Of a DNA stretch of 64,000 nucleotides, positions 20,262 through 30,674 are shown in pieces. The stretch covers positions 442,241-506,240 of the forward strand of contig PEKW01000008.1 in assembly GCA_002796995.1 (NCBI GenBank), written 5' to 3'. Position 1 is the first letter of the stretch, and the number at the start of each line of letters is the position of its first letter. This stretch comes from Rhizobium sp. (GTDB lineage Bacteria; Pseudomonadota; Alphaproteobacteria; Rhizobiales; Rhizobiaceae). Below the pieces are notes generated by a model. That model was not told where the DNA came from and ran no database searches. It saw only the letters and a list, made by a program, of their open reading frames with translations. A program made the translations under genes and the position numbers.

Positions 20262-20693
20262 ATGATGAACCAGTCAGCATTGCTTCGGCCGGATTGGACG
20301 CCGGCGACCGTTGCCTTGATGGTGCTCGGCTTCATGGTGTTCTGGCCTCTCGGCCTGGCCATGTTGGCCTATATTGTCTTTGGCGATCGGTTCCGTTCCT
20401 TCAAGCAGAACGCCAACCAGACGGCCGACGGCCTGTTCAGCAAATGCCGCAGCGGTGGATTCCGCGGTGCGCATTTCACGACCGGCAATGTGGCCTTCGA
20501 CGATTGGCGCAAGGCCGAACTCGACCGCCTGGAAGAGGAACGCCGCAAGCTCGATGAGATGCGCGCCGACTTCGACCGGTATGTACGCGAGCTGCGCCGC
20601 GCCAAGGATCAGGAAGAATTCGACCGCTTCATGCGCGACCGTGCCGCGGAACGTCGCAACGGCGACGTGACTTCCGGCGCCTCGGGCGTCTGA
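20262..20693 (+). CDS. DUF2852 family membrane protein
   Basis: A 143-residue protein of the DUF2852 family, common in alphaproteobacteria and of unknown function. It has one or two hydrophobic segments at about residues 15-42 (ATVALMVLGFMVFWPLGLAMLAYIVFGDR, in two halves) and a highly charged helical C-terminal half (about 85-130) likely to form a coiled coil: ELDRLEEERRKLDEMRADF. The start has two ATGs in tandem with GAGGGTAA ahead. A strong terminator follows, so it is probably a single-gene unit. Confidence 0.85.
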   Translation: MMNQSALLRPDWTPATVALMVLGFMVFWPLGLAMLAYIVFGDRFRSFKQNANQTADGLFSKCRSGGFRGAHFTTGNVAFDDWRKAELDRLEEERRKLDEMRADFDRYVRELRRAKDQEEFDRFMRDRAAERRNGDVTSGASGV

Positions 20694-20712
20694 TCAATCC
20701 GCAGTGCAATCG

Positions 20713-20738
20713 GCCGGCACCTTGTGTGCCGGCTTTTT
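20713..20738 (+). terminator. Intrinsic terminator after the DUF2852 gene
   Basis: GCCGGCAC / GTGCCGGC, an 8-base stem with a 5-base loop followed by TTTTT, 20 bases after the stop. Its position also argues against a peptidase start upstream at 20704. Confidence 0.85.
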
Positions 20739-20775
20739 CATGCGCGTTACCGGCGAATCGGCTAAGACGAGACCC

Positions 20776-21531
20776 ATGTTTTCCTTCCTGCAGAAGACCG
20801 CCCGGGCAAAGGCGCCGGCAACGTCCAGCCGCCTTCTGGCAGTGAGCGGCCGCGAGATGCCGCTGGTCATCCGCAGCAACCCGCGCGCCACGCGCATCAC
20901 GCTAAGGATCGAGCCGGGCGGCCGGGGTCTGAAGATGACTGTTCCGCCGGGTCTCAGGGAACGCGAGATCGCCGATTTCCTCGAACGCCATCGAGGCTGG
21001 CTCGAAGTGAAGCTGGCGAAGTTTTCCTCCGACACGCGGCTGTCCGACGGTGGCGAAGTGCTGCTGCGGGGCGTGCCCCACCGCATCATCCATTCCGGCC
21101 GGCTGCGCGGGCTGACCGAAGCCATCGATTCCGAAATGGGCCCGGTTCTGAGCGTCAGCGGCATGGAAGAGCACCTTGGACGTCGGATCGGCGATTTCCT
21201 CAAGAAGGAGGCGCGGCGCGACCTGGAAGTCCTGGTCGCCGGCCACGCCAAGGCGGTCGGACGGCCATATAAATCGCTGACGATGAAGGACACCCGCAGC
21301 CGCTGGGGTTCCTGTTCCTGGGACGGGGCGCTCAGTTTCTCCTGGCGCATCGTCATGGCGCCGCCGCCGGTGATCGACTATCTCGCCGCCCACGAGGTCG
21401 CCCATCTGAGGGAGATGAACCACGGGCCGGCCTTCTGGGCGCTGTGTCGTGATCTCTGCCCGCACATGGAGACCGCCAAGACCTGGCTGAAGCGGAACGG
21501 CACGAAGCTCCACGCCATCGACTTCGATTGA
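20776..21531 (+). CDS. YgjP-like (DUF45) zinc metallopeptidase
   Basis: A protein of about 251 residues with the SprT/YgjP-type metallopeptidase signature AAHEVAHLREMNHGPAFW, an HExxH-like motif (HEVAH) plus a downstream His, and TRSRWGSCS, the conserved DTRSRWGSCS block of the DUF45 family. The cellular substrate is unknown. The start is placed at ATG 20776 (MFSFLQKTARAK). A longer frame opens at 20704 but would begin before a strong terminator. It reads alone, 72 bases ahead of trpF. Confidence 0.87.
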   Translation: MFSFLQKTARAKAPATSSRLLAVSGREMPLVIRSNPRATRITLRIEPGGRGLKMTVPPGLREREIADFLERHRGWLEVKLAKFSSDTRLSDGGEVLLRGVPHRIIHSGRLRGLTEAIDSEMGPVLSVSGMEEHLGRRIGDFLKKEARRDLEVLVAGHAKAVGRPYKSLTMKDTRSRWGSCSWDGALSFSWRIVMAPPPVIDYLAAHEVAHLREMNHGPAFWALCRDLCPHMETAKTWLKRNGTKLHAIDFD

Positions 21532-21603
21532 AGTCGTCAGGCTGAACCGCCACCGTCGCAAATTGGCTCGACTCTTTTGCATTTTCGTGCGACTTCCGCT
21601 GCC

Positions 21604-22278
21604 ATGAGACCCGATATCAAGATCTGCGGATTGAAGACGCCGGAGGCGGTCGATCGTGCCGTCGAGCGGGGCGCGACGCATGTCGGCTTCATTTTCTTCA
21701 GCAAGAGCCCGCGCAACATCGAACCCGACCTCGCCGGCATCCTTGCCGATCGGGTGAGGGGACGGGCCAAGATCGTCGCCGTCACCGTCGACGCCGACAA
21801 TGACGATCTCGACGAGATCATCGCGCTCGTGCGGCCGGACATCCTGCAATTCCATGGCGCGGAGAGCCCGCAGCGCGTGCTGACCATCAAGGCCGTGACC
21901 GGCCTTCCGGTGATGAAGGCATTTTCCATTCGCGAGCCCGATGACCTGAAGCGCATCGAGCCCTATATCGGTATTGCCGACCGGTTCCTGTTCGATGCCA
22001 AGCCGCCGGCGGGATCCGATCTGCCGGGCGGCAACGGCGTGTCGTTCGACTGGCGCGTCCTGCGAACGCTTGACGCCGATGTCGATTACATGCTTTCCGG
22101 TGGGCTCAACAAGGACAATATTGCCGATGCGCTGCGGGAAACAGGCGCGCGGGGCATCGATGTGTCGTCCGGGGTGGAGAGTGCACCGGGCGTCAAGGAT
22201 CTGGACAAGATGGACGAGTTTTTCGCGGCAGTCGAACGGGCTTCGGTTCGCGAGCCGGTTTCAGGGAGCGCACAGTGA
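21604..22278 (+). CDS. trpF: Phosphoribosylanthranilate isomerase TrpF
   Basis: A 224-residue (beta/alpha)8 enzyme of tryptophan synthesis that converts phosphoribosylanthranilate to CdRP. Motifs: [10 protein letters not shown] with the catalytic Cys, [23 protein letters not shown], and the phosphate-binding LSGGLNKDN and [16 protein letters not shown]. The ATG at 21604 is used; a TTG 27 bases upstream also opens the frame. Its stop overlaps the trpB GTG start. trpF-trpB-trpA is the typical alphaproteobacterial run, with trpE/G and trpD-trpC elsewhere. Confidence 0.97.
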   Translation: MRPDIKICGLKTPEAVDRAVERGATHVGFIFFSKSPRNIEPDLAGILADRVRGRAKIVAVTVDADNDDLDEIIALVRPDILQFHGAESPQRVLTIKAVTGLPVMKAFSIREPDDLKRIEPYIGIADRFLFDAKPPAGSDLPGGNGVSFDWRVLRTLDADVDYMLSGGLNKDNIADALRETGARGIDVSSGVESAPGVKDLDKMDEFFAAVERASVREPVSGSAQ

Positions 22279-23495
22279 ACGAGACACCGAGACCCAATTC
22301 CTTCCGTGAAGGACCCGACGAGGACGGCCTGTTCGGCATCTTCGGCGGCCGTTTCGTCGCCGAGACCCTGATGCCGTTGATCCTCGACCTGCAGGCCGAG
22401 TGGGAAAAGGCGAAGACCGATGCGGAATTCCAGGCCGAGCTCGCGCACCTCAACACGCATTATACCGGCCGTCCGAGCCCACTCTACTTCGCCGAACGGC
22501 TGACGGAAGAGCTGGGTGGTGCGAAGATCTACTTCAAGCGCGACGAGCTGAATCACACCGGCAGCCACAAGATCAACAACTGCCTTGGCCAGATCCTGCT
22601 CGCCAAGCGCATGGGCAAGACCCGCATCATCGCCGAGACCGGTGCCGGCCAGCACGGGGTCGCCTCGGCGACCGTTGCCGCGCGCTTCGGTATCCCCTGC
22701 GTCGTCTACATGGGCGCGACCGACGTGGAGCGCCAGGCGCCGAACGTCTTCCGCATGAAGCTTCTCGGTGCCGAAGTGCGGCCCGTCACCTCCGGCCACG
22801 GCACGCTGAAGGACGCGATGAACGAGGCGCTGCGCGACTGGGTCACCAATGTCGACGACACCTACTACATGATCGGCACCGCCGCCGGTCCGCACCCCTA
22901 TCCGGAAATGGTTCGTGACTTCCAGTCCGTCATCGGCCGCGAAACCCGCGAACAGATGATGGCGGCCGAAGGCCGGCTGCCGGACATGCTGGTGGCCGCC
23001 GTCGGTGGCGGTTCGAACGCCATCGGCCTGTTCCATCCCTTCCTCGACGACGCGTCGGTCAAGATCGTCGGCGTCGAAGCCGGCGGCAAGGGCCTCGACG
23101 GCGAAGAGCATTGCGCCTCGCTGACCGCCGGTTCGCCGGGTGTTCTGCATGGCAACCGCACCTATCTGCTGCAGGACGGCGACGGCCAGATCAAGGAAGG
23201 CCATTCGATCTCGGCCGGCCTCGACTATCCGGGCATCGGTCCGGAGCATTCCTGGCTGAAAGACCAGGGCCGCGTCGAATACGTGCCGATCATGGACACC
23301 GAAGCGCTGGCGGCCTTCCAGATGCTGACCCGCACCGAGGGCATCATTCCCGCGCTGGAGCCGAGCCATGCTCTGGCCGAGGTCATAAAGCGCGCGCCGA
23401 AGATGGACAAGGACCAGATCATCGTGATGAATCTCTGTGGCCGCGGCGACAAGGATATCTTCACCGTCGGCAAGATTCTCGGTATGGGGCTCTGA
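22275..23495 (+). CDS. trpB: Tryptophan synthase beta chain TrpB
   Basis: A 406-residue PLP enzyme that joins indole and L-serine. The PLP lysine lies in [18 protein letters not shown], the Gly-rich phosphate-binding GGGSNAIG is present, and [12 protein letters not shown], the conserved indole-side Glu region, is intact. The length is typical of TrpB1. It starts with GTG at 22275, overlapping the trpF stop by 4 bases, and ends one base before trpA, which codes for its complex partner. Confidence 0.98.
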   Translation: MNETPRPNSFREGPDEDGLFGIFGGRFVAETLMPLILDLQAEWEKAKTDAEFQAELAHLNTHYTGRPSPLYFAERLTEELGGAKIYFKRDELNHTGSHKINNCLGQILLAKRMGKTRIIAETGAGQHGVASATVAARFGIPCVVYMGATDVERQAPNVFRMKLLGAEVRPVTSGHGTLKDAMNEALRDWVTNVDDTYYMIGTAAGPHPYPEMVRDFQSVIGRETREQMMAAEGRLPDMLVAAVGGGSNAIGLFHPFLDDASVKIVGVEAGGKGLDGEEHCASLTAGSPGVLHGNRTYLLQDGDGQIKEGHSISAGLDYPGIGPEHSWLKDQGRVEYVPIMDTEALAAFQMLTRTEGIIPALEPSHALAEVIKRAPKMDKDQIIVMNLCGRGDKDIFTVGKILGMGL

Positions 23496-23496
23496 C

Positions 23497-24336
23497 ATGA
23501 CCGCTCGTATGGACAAGAAATTCGCCGCACTGAAGGCTGAGGGCCGGCCGGCGCTCGTCACCTATTTCATGGGTGGCGATCCAGACTACGAAACCTCGCT
23601 GGAAATCATGAAGGCGCTTCCCGGCGCCGGCGCCGACGTCATCGAGCTCGGTGCGCCGTTTTCCGATCCGATGGCCGACGGCCCCGCCATCCAGATGGCT
23701 GGCCAGCGCGCTCTGAAGGGCGGCCAGACGATGAAGAAGACGCTGCAGATGGCGCGCGAATTCCGCAAGGGCGACGACACGACCCCGATCGTCATCATGG
23801 GCTACTATAATCCGGTCTACGTTTACGGCGTCGAACGCTTCCTCGACGATGCGCTCGAAGCCGGCATCGACGGCCTGATCATCGTCGACCTGCCCGCCGA
23901 AATGGACGACGAACTCTGCATCCCGGCCCGCAAGCGCGACATCAACTTCATTCGCCTGACGACGCCGACCACGGATGACAAGCGCCTGCCCAAGGTGCTG
24001 ACCAACACGTCCGGGTTCGTCTACTACGTGTCGATGACCGGCATCACCGGTTCGGCGCTGCCCGATCCGTCAAAGATCGCCGGCGCCGTCGGCCGGATCA
24101 AGAGCCAGACCGATCTGCCGGTCTGCGTCGGTTTCGGCGTCAAGACCGCCGAGCACGCCCGCCTTATCGGCGCCAATGCCGACGGCGTCGTCGTCGGCAC
24201 CGCAATCGTCAATCAGGTCGCGACCTCGCTCGACAAGGATGGCAAGGCCTCCGCCGATACGGTGCAGTCGGTCGCCACCTTCGTGCGGGGCCTGTCGGCC
24301 GGCGTTCATGCCGCCCGCCTTGCCGCTGCCGAATAG
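23497..24336 (+). CDS. trpA: Tryptophan synthase alpha chain TrpA
   Basis: A 279-residue (beta/alpha)8 subunit that splits indole-3-glycerol phosphate and channels indole to TrpB. Visible: [14 protein letters not shown], the catalytic Glu in [17 protein letters not shown], the catalytic Asp in [12 protein letters not shown], and the phosphate-binding GSALPDP and [11 protein letters not shown]. The start ATG at 23497 lies one base after the trpB stop. Confidence 0.98.
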   Translation: MTARMDKKFAALKAEGRPALVTYFMGGDPDYETSLEIMKALPGAGADVIELGAPFSDPMADGPAIQMAGQRALKGGQTMKKTLQMAREFRKGDDTTPIVIMGYYNPVYVYGVERFLDDALEAGIDGLIIVDLPAEMDDELCIPARKRDINFIRLTTPTTDDKRLPKVLTNTSGFVYYVSMTGITGSALPDPSKIAGAVGRIKSQTDLPVCVGFGVKTAEHARLIGANADGVVVGTAIVNQVATSLDKDGKASADTVQSVATFVRGLSAGVHAARLAAAE

Positions 24337-24374
24337 TCTTCCCATATGGACTGGGACAGTCAGGAGTTAGCCAA

Positions 24375-25283
24375 GTGAACTGGATTACCAATTACGTGCG
24401 GCCGCGGATCAATTCCATGCTGGGCCGCCGCGAGGTTCCCGACAATCTCTGGATCAAGTGCCCCGAAACCGGCGAGATGGTCTTTCACAAGGATCTCGAA
24501 GAGAACAAGTGGGTCATTCCCGCTTCGGGCTACCACATGAAGATGCCGGCCAAGGCGCGCCTGGCCGACCTTTTCGACGGTGGCCATTACGAGGCCCTGC
24601 CGCAGCCCAAGGTGGCGCAGGACCCGCTGAAGTTCCGCGATTCGAAGAAATATGCCGACCGTCTGAAGGACAGCCGGGTGAAGACCGACCAGGAGGACAC
24701 GATCCTTGCCGGCGTCGGCACGGTCGAGGGCGTCAAGCTGGTCGCGGTCGTGCACGAATTCAACTTCATGGGCGGTTCGCTCGGCATTGCCGCAGGCGAA
24801 GCCATCGTCAAGGCCTTCGAGCGCGCGATCGCCGAGAAGTGCCCGCTGGTCATGTTCCCAGCCTCGGGTGGCGCACGCATGCAGGAAGGCATTCTTTCGC
24901 TGATGCAGCTGCCGCGCACTACGGTCGCGGTCGACATGCTGAAGGAGGCGGGCCTTCCCTACATCGTCGTCCTGACCAACCCGACCACGGGTGGCGTGAC
25001 CGCCTCCTACGCGATGCTGGGTGACCTGCACATTGCCGAACCCGGTGCGGAAATCTGCTTTGCCGGCAAGCGCGTGATCGAGCAGACCATCCGCGAAAAG
25101 CTGCCGGAAGGCTTCCAGACCTCGGAATACCTGCTGGAGCACGGCATGATCGACATGGTGGCGAAACGCCACGACATCCCGTCATTGCTGGCGCGGGTGC
25201 TGAAGATCATGTTGAAGCGTCCGGTGGGCGTCGGCGACCTGGTGCCTGCCGCGAAGGCCGAACCCCAGAAGGTCTCGGCGTAA
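24375..25283 (+). CDS. accD: Acetyl-CoA carboxylase carboxyltransferase beta subunit AccD
   Basis: A 302-residue carboxyltransferase subunit for malonyl-CoA synthesis. The crotonase-like core is intact, with [15 protein letters not shown] and the oxyanion segment [17 protein letters not shown], then [17 protein letters not shown]. The N-terminal zinc ribbon is broken: of four expected Cys only Cys29 remains, the others being Thr32, Ile48 and Ser51 ([23 protein letters not shown]). Rhizobial AccD proteins share this. trpFBA-accD-folC is a conserved rhizobial order. Confidence 0.97.
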   Translation: MNWITNYVRPRINSMLGRREVPDNLWIKCPETGEMVFHKDLEENKWVIPASGYHMKMPAKARLADLFDGGHYEALPQPKVAQDPLKFRDSKKYADRLKDSRVKTDQEDTILAGVGTVEGVKLVAVVHEFNFMGGSLGIAAGEAIVKAFERAIAEKCPLVMFPASGGARMQEGILSLMQLPRTTVAVDMLKEAGLPYIVVLTNPTTGGVTASYAMLGDLHIAEPGAEICFAGKRVIEQTIREKLPEGFQTSEYLLEHGMIDMVAKRHDIPSLLARVLKIMLKRPVGVGDLVPAAKAEPQKVSA

Positions 25284-25329
25284 GCCGGAACCCTTCTGCC
25301 GATCGAGGCGAAGCAGCGGAATCTTGAAC

Positions 25330-26673
25330 ATGGCCGAGCCCGCCTTCAGCAAGGCAGAACAGGTAATCGACGAGCTCATGGGGTTGCACCCCAAGGGCTT
25401 CGACCTATCCCTCGAACGCATCCGGCGCCTGCTGGACGTGCTCGGCAACCCGCAGCACAAGCTGCCGCCCGTCATCCACGTGGCCGGCACCAACGGTAAA
25501 GGCTCGGTTACGGCCTTCTGTCGGGCGCTGCTCGAGGCTCAGGGCCTTTCGGTCCATGTCCATACCTCGCCGCATCTGGTGCGCTGGCACGAGCGCTACC
25601 GGATCGGCGTCAAGGGCGGACCCGGCCAGTTCGTCGATGACGAAACCTTTGCCAGCGTGCTCAGGCGTATCGCCGACGCGAATGGCGGCCAGCAGATCAC
25701 CGTCTTCGAGATCCTCACCGCCGCAACCTTCCTGCTCTTTTCCGAGCATCCGGCCGATGTGGCGATCATCGAGGTCGGTCTCGGCGGCCGTTTCGACGCG
25801 ACCAACGTGATCGAGGCTCCGGCCGTATCGGTCATCATGCCGATTTCGCTCGACCATCAGCCCTATCTCGGCGACCGCGTCGAACTGATTGCCGCCGAAA
25901 AGGCGGGCATCATGAAGAAGGGCTATCCGGTCGTCATCGGCCAGCAGGAATATGATTCCGCCCGCGAGGTTCTGGTAGCGACAGCCGAGCGGCTGGGATG
26001 CCCGCACGCGATATTCGGCCAGGATTTCGGCGCCCATGAGGAATTCGGCCGGCTGGTTTACCAGGACGAGTTCGGCCTGATGGACCTGCCCCTGCCGCGG
26101 CTTCCGGGACGCCACCAGTATGGCAATGCGGCGGCCGCAATCCGTGCCGTCAAGGCGGCCGGCTTCGAGGTTTCCAATGCCGTCGCCGAGCAGGCGATGA
26201 CCTCGGTCGAGTGGCCCGGACGACTGCAGCGCCTGACCGAGGGCAGTCTGATCGCTTACGCGCCGGAGGGTGCGGAAATTTGGGTCGACGGCGGCCACAA
26301 TCCCGGTGCCGGCGAGGTGATCGCCGAGGCGATGGCCGGTTTCGAGGAGCGCCAGTCACGGCCGCTCTATCTGATCACGGGCATGATCAACACGAAGGAT
26401 CCTGTCGGCTATTTCCGCGCCTTCGCCGACATTGCCCAGGACGTGTTCACTGTGCCGATCCGCGGTACCGATGCGGCGCTCGATCCCGTGGCGCTGGCCC
26501 ATGCGGCCTTCGATGCCGGCCTCGTGGCGGCCCCCATGTCGACGGTGGCCGAAGCACTCCAGGAGATCTGTGAGCGGATAGACCCCGACATGCCGGCGCC
26601 GCGCATCCTGATCGGCGGCTCGCTCTATCTCGTCGGCAATGTTCTCGCCGACAACGGCACCCCCCCCAAATGA
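25330..26673 (+). CDS. folC: Bifunctional folylpolyglutamate synthase / dihydrofolate synthase FolC
   Basis: A 447-residue Mur-ligase-family enzyme that adds glutamate to dihydropteroate and folates. The ATP loop HVAGTNGKGSV is clear, with HTSPHLVRWHERYRI, the central EVGLGGRFDATNV, and DGGHNPGAGE in the C-terminal domain. The start is set at ATG 25330 (MAEPAFSKAEQ); an in-frame TTG at 25324 is less likely. The last codons include a run of eight C (26660-26667), a possible slippage site right at the C-terminus. A strong terminator follows immediately. Confidence 0.96.
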   Translation: MAEPAFSKAEQVIDELMGLHPKGFDLSLERIRRLLDVLGNPQHKLPPVIHVAGTNGKGSVTAFCRALLEAQGLSVHVHTSPHLVRWHERYRIGVKGGPGQFVDDETFASVLRRIADANGGQQITVFEILTAATFLLFSEHPADVAIIEVGLGGRFDATNVIEAPAVSVIMPISLDHQPYLGDRVELIAAEKAGIMKKGYPVVIGQQEYDSAREVLVATAERLGCPHAIFGQDFGAHEEFGRLVYQDEFGLMDLPLPRLPGRHQYGNAAAAIRAVKAAGFEVSNAVAEQAMTSVEWPGRLQRLTEGSLIAYAPEGAEIWVDGGHNPGAGEVIAEAMAGFEERQSRPLYLITGMINTKDPVGYFRAFADIAQDVFTVPIRGTDAALDPVALAHAAFDAGLVAAPMSTVAEALQEICERIDPDMPAPRILIGGSLYLVGNVLADNGTPPK

Positions 26674-26674
26674 A

Positions 26675-26702
26675 AAAAAGCCGGGATTTCTCCCGGCTTT
26701 TT
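26675..26702. terminator. Bidirectional terminator between folC and trxA
   Basis: A 12-base perfect stem AAAAAGCCGGGA / TCCCGGCTTTTT with a TTTC loop, starting one base after the folC stop and ending 20 bases before the trxA stop. Confidence 0.93.
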
Positions 26703-26722
26703 CAATGCAGTGACAATGCCGA

Positions 26723-27043
26723 TCAGGCGGCGCTGGAAATCCAGCTGGCGAGCGCGGTCTTCGGTGCGGCGCCGACCTTGATGTCGGCCACTTCGCCGCC
26801 CTTGAACATGGCAAGGGTCGGGATGGAGCGCACGCCGAACTTGGCGGCGATTTCCGGGTTTTCGTCGATATTGATCTTCACGACCTTCACCTTGCCGGCC
26901 ATCTCGTTGGAGATTTCCTCAAGACTCGGGGCGATCATCTTGCACGGGCCGCACCATTCTGCCCAGAAATCGACGACTACGGGCTCTGCCGAATCGAGAA
27001 CTTCAGCCTGAAAATTGGAATTGTCGACTTTTACCGTAGCCAT
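26723..27043 (-). CDS. trxA: Thioredoxin TrxA
   Basis: A 106-residue thioredoxin that reduces disulfides in cytoplasmic proteins. The active site [11 protein letters not shown] (Cys31, Cys34) and the cis-Pro region [10 protein letters not shown] are intact. The start is ATG at 27041-27043 with AAGGAG ahead. A longer open frame runs back into addA without family similarity. It lies 76 bases downstream of addA on the same strand, the usual addB-addA-trxA order of rhizobia. Confidence 0.97.
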   Translation of the reverse strand: MATVKVDNSNFQAEVLDSAEPVVVDFWAEWCGPCKMIAPSLEEISNEMAGKVKVVKINIDENPEIAAKFGVRSIPTLAMFKGGEVADIKVGAAPKTALASWISSAA

Positions 27044-27119
27044 GGGCTGCTCCTTTGCCGGTAACGGGATTTGACTAGATATGTGATGGTATCCGGCCCT
27101 GATTTCAATATGCGGTATC

Positions 27120-30100
27120 TCACGATGTCTTGAGCGCGGCAAGCGATTGCGCCAGCGTGTCCTCGTCGAGCGTGATGACGGTCCCGGTTTCGGTATAGAC
27201 CAGGAGGCAATCGAAGGTGCTGTCGGGATAGAGCGGCCGCAGGATCTCGCGATAGATCGCCAGCTGGGCGCGATGTGACAGGGGGGCGTCGGCGGCACTT
27301 CGGGGCGCGCTGCGATTGGTCTTGTAGTCGACGAGCACGACGCGGCCCTCGACCACTGCCATGCGGTCGATGCGGCCGGAAACGGCCCGTTCTTCGCCGT
27401 TCAGCGGGAAGCTGCCCATAACCGAGACTTCGGCCTGACCGTCGCCCGAGAAAACCGGGCCGAGGGCAGGGTGGTCGAGCACAGCCATGATCGTCGAGAC
27501 GAGGGCCTCCCGTTCCGTGGACGGCCAGAAGCGGGCCGCCCTTGCCGCATAGCGCCGGGCAGCCGCTTCGCGTTCGCCGGCGGAAACCTGCGGCAGCATC
27601 TGAAGCATGCGGTGGACCAGCCGGCCCTTCTGCAGGGCAATGCCGGCCGATTCGCGCTCGGCAAACAGGGGCGAGGTGACGAGCGCATCGTCCGCCTCAT
27701 CGATGATCATCGTGCCGGCGCCGGAGGGGCTGAGCGGCCGAGGCAGACCAGGGGACGCGGGAAGAGGTCGCAGAAGAGCAGCGGGCAGCAGGTCGTCGAG
27801 CGCATCGACTGTCCGGGCGTCCTCCGTCTCGAATTCCTTCTCAAGCCCCGGGAGCCGCCAACTCAGGCCCTCCCAGTCGCCGTCCGGACCGGAGAACTGC
27901 ACTTCCGAGCAGTAATCCGCCTTGTCGCGCAGGGCATCGGCGATCATCTGGTGCCAGATCTCGCCCGGCTCGCGTACGCCACGATAGCCGCAGATCACCA
28001 GGCGGTCCGCCGCGCGCGTCATCGCCACGTAGAGAAGCCGGCGATATTCCTCCTCCGCCATCTGCTTGCGGCGTTCGACATCGGCATCCGTCAGCGAATT
28101 GGACAGCGCCTTGTTGGGGACCCAGATCGGCAGGGGCGGCAAGCCGCTCACGGTCTCGATCAGCCGGAACTTGGCGAGATGGCTGTGATTGAACGGCTTT
28201 CCGCCGCCATCGACGAGGAAGACGATCGGCGATTCCAGTCCCTTGGACGCGTGCACCGTCATGATGCGCACCTCGTCGCGATCCTTGTCCTGCTCGCGCT
28301 TCACCTCCGGCGCCTCGGTCTCGAGCGTGGAGACGAAGGCCTGCAGTCCAGGCAGCCCGGCCGTCTCGAAGGCGAGCGCGAAGCTCAGGAACTCGTCGAG
28401 GATGTCGCTGACCTCGCTGCCGAGGCGGGCAAGATAGGCGCGTCGCCCGCCATGCATGCCGAGCACGCGGGCATAGAAATCATGCACCGGCAGCGCTTGC
28501 GACAGGGTGAGAAACTCCCGCAGGCGCCCAGCGGTCTCGCCCCAGCGGACCGGCGATTCGTCGGCCGAGCGCTGAAGATGGGGCCATAGACCGCAAAGCT
28601 CCGGCCGGTTGGCGGCCAGCTCGAACAGGTCGTCCTCGCTGTGGTTGAAGAGCGGGCTTTTCAGCAGCGCCGCAAGCGACAGGTCGTCGGCCGGGAGCAG
28701 GATGAACCTGCCGAGCGCCAGAAGGTCCTGTACGGCGATGTGCGAGGTGAGCTTCAGCCGGTCGGCGCCCGCGACGGGAATATTGTTGCGCCGCTTGAGC
28801 GCGCGGGTCAGGGCATTGACGAAGCTGTCGCGCTTGCGGACCAGAACGAGGATGTCGCCGGCGCGGATCGCCCGGCGTTTGCCCTTCTCGACGATGGTCT
28901 GCTTGCCGATCATCTGCTCGATCGTGAAAGCAATGCGCCGCGCCAGGATCGCCGACGGGGCGCTTTCCGGCGTTGCGTCGAAGGGGGCCGTCCAGTCCTC
29001 CGTCTTTTCAATCTGCTCGGCCGCGATCATGTTCCACAAATCGACCGCACCGGGATGGCCGATGCGGCTCGACATGTGGACCACGCTGTCGCCGCCGGCG
29101 CTGAGACCCCGAGCGTTGCCGGCGACGGAAAAGACCTGGTCGACGGCCGAGAGCACCGCCATGGTCGAGCGGAAGGAAAGCGGCAGGCGCACCGCGCTGA
29201 AGGTCTGGCTTCCCGCCTCCACCGCCCGGGCCGTGACCGATGCCTCCTCGGAGAAACGCTCCGGGCGCGCACCCTGGAAGGAATAGATCGACTGTTTCTC
29301 GTCGCCGACGGCAAAGAAGGTGCGCGTCAGGCTGCGCGCGCCCTCGCCGGAGAAGAAGTCCTCCCGCAGCGATCGGATAACCGACCACTGCACCGGGCTG
29401 GTGTCCTGAGCTTCGTCGACGAGGATGTGATCGATGCCCTGGTCGAGCTTGTAGTGCACCCAAGGTCCGACATCGCTGCGCAGCAGCAGTTCGGCGGTGC
29501 GCACGATCAGGTCCTCGAAATCGAGCTGGCTGCGCTTCTTCTTCAGCTCCTCGTAGTCCTCGTCCAGCCGTTCAGCGAGAATCAGCGCCGCCCTGGTCGC
29601 CTGGAACATGCGCAAGATCCGCAGGCGGTCCTGGAAGGCGGCAAAATGCTCCCGGGCTTCGAGCATGGCATCGCGCAGGTGCGGTGCGGCCTTGGTCATG
29701 GCCGCGGCGATCAGCGAGGTATCCGCCTTCGGCTTGCCGCCCTTGGTGAAGAAGACCGCCTCGACGAGATCGATGCGCTTGCGCGGATCGGGCTCGTGGG
29801 CCGCCATCTCCAGCAGATCGGCGACCTCCTGGACCGTCTTGCCGCCCTTGTCGCGAGCCAGAAGAATGTACTCGGTGAGGATGGGCCCCGGCAGGGAGGG
29901 CAGGGGCCAGCTCTCTTGCAGCAGGCTGTCTTCGCTTTCGCCCGGATCGATCCCGAGACCCTTGCGCAGCAGCACGTCCGCCCCGCCGGCCTTCTCCGCC
30001 AGGCGGGTGAAGGCCCTCACCGCGTGGCGATTGGCCACGAGGTCGCCGAGCAGGGTTTCCAGGCCAGCTTCGTCGGCGATGCTGAGCACCTGCGAGAAGG

Positions 30101-30674
30101 CCTCGGCCAGCACGGCATCGTCCTCGGCGGAGGTTGCGGTCAGCAGCGTGCGCCGTGCCTCAGCAAGGACCGCATAGGCGGCGCGGTCGTCGAGCACGGT
30201 GAAATGGCCGGCGACATTGGCTTCCAGCGGAAACTGGTGCAGCAGCGCTTCGCAGAAGGCGTGGATGGTCTGAATCTTCAGCCCGCCCGGCGTCTCCAGC
30301 GCCCGGGCAAACAGCCGGCGCGCCTCGGCGAGCTTGATGCGGTCTGGCCGGCGGCGCTCGACGGCATAGAGCCTCTCCGCCAGCACGTCGTCGGGCAGGG
30401 TGGCCCATTCGGCAAGCCGGGAGAAGACGCGGTTCGACATCTCCGACGCGGCGGCCTTGGTATAGGTGAGGCAGAGGATCGAGGACGGTCTCGCGCCGGC
30501 GAGCAACAGGCGGATGACCCGCTGGGTCAGGACATGGGTCTTGCCCGATCCGGCATTGGCCGACACCCAGGCCGACCGCTCCGGATCGGAGGCGACCGCC
30601 TGCTGCAGCGTTGTCCAGTCGAGCCATTCGGCCGGATCGTCGCCTGCCGGGAGCAGGGTGTCGTCACTCGACAT
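27120..30674 (-). CDS. addA: Double-strand break repair helicase-nuclease AddA
   Basis: A 1184-residue UvrD/RecB-type helicase with a C-terminal nuclease, half of the AddAB complex that resects broken DNA ends for RecA (the RecBCD counterpart). Helicase motifs: Walker [14 protein letters not shown], motif Ia, Walker [14 protein letters not shown], and [15 protein letters not shown] (motif VI). The nuclease motif is [12 protein letters not shown] near the C-terminus. The start is set at ATG 30672-30674 ([13 protein letters not shown]), overlapping the end of addB by 11 bases; the frame stays open a little further upstream. Confidence 0.97.
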   Translation of the reverse strand: MSSDDTLLPAGDDPAEWLDWTTLQQAVASDPERSAWVSANAGSGKTHVLTQRVIRLLLAGARPSSILCLTYTKAAASEMSNRVFSRLAEWATLPDDVLAERLYAVERRRPDRIKLAEARRLFARALETPGGLKIQTIHAFCEALLHQFPLEANVAGHFTVLDDRAAYAVLAEARRTLLTATSAEDDAVLAEAFSQVLSIADEAGLETLLGDLVANRHAVRAFTRLAEKAGGADVLLRKGLGIDPGESEDSLLQESWPLPSLPGPILTEYILLARDKGGKTVQEVADLLEMAAHEPDPRKRIDLVEAVFFTKGGKPKADTSLIAAAMTKAAPHLRDAMLEAREHFAAFQDRLRILRMFQATRAALILAERLDEDYEELKKKRSQLDFEDLIVRTAELLLRSDVGPWVHYKLDQGIDHILVDEAQDTSPVQWSVIRSLREDFFSGEGARSLTRTFFAVGDEKQSIYSFQGARPERFSEEASVTARAVEAGSQTFSAVRLPLSFRSTMAVLSAVDQVFSVAGNARGLSAGGDSVVHMSSRIGHPGAVDLWNMIAAEQIEKTEDWTAPFDATPESAPSAILARRIAFTIEQMIGKQTIVEKGKRRAIRAGDILVLVRKRDSFVNALTRALKRRNNIPVAGADRLKLTSHIAVQDLLALGRFILLPADDLSLAALLKSPLFNHSEDDLFELAANRPELCGLWPHLQRSADESPVRWGETAGRLREFLTLSQALPVHDFYARVLGMHGGRRAYLARLGSEVSDILDEFLSFALAFETAGLPGLQAFVSTLETEAPEVKREQDKDRDEVRIMTVHASKGLESPIVFLVDGGGKPFNHSHLAKFRLIETVSGLPPLPIWVPNKALSNSLTDADVERRKQMAEEEYRRLLYVAMTRAADRLVICGYRGVREPGEIWHQMIADALRDKADYCSEVQFSGPDGDWEGLSWRLPGLEKEFETEDARTVDALDDLLPAALLRPLPASPGLPRPLSPSGAGTMIIDEADDALVTSPLFAERESAGIALQKGRLVHRMLQMLPQVSAGEREAAARRYAARAARFWPSTEREALVSTIMAVLDHPALGPVFSGDGQAEVSVMGSFPLNGEERAVSGRIDRMAVVEGRVVLVDYKTNRSAPRSAADAPLSHRAQLAIYREILRPLYPDSTFDCLLVYTETGTVITLDEDTLAQSLAALKTS

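Noticed and set aside
20704..20775. Upstream extension of the zinc peptidase to 20704
   Set aside because: It would begin before a strong terminator hairpin (20713-20738), and the family similarity starts after 20776.
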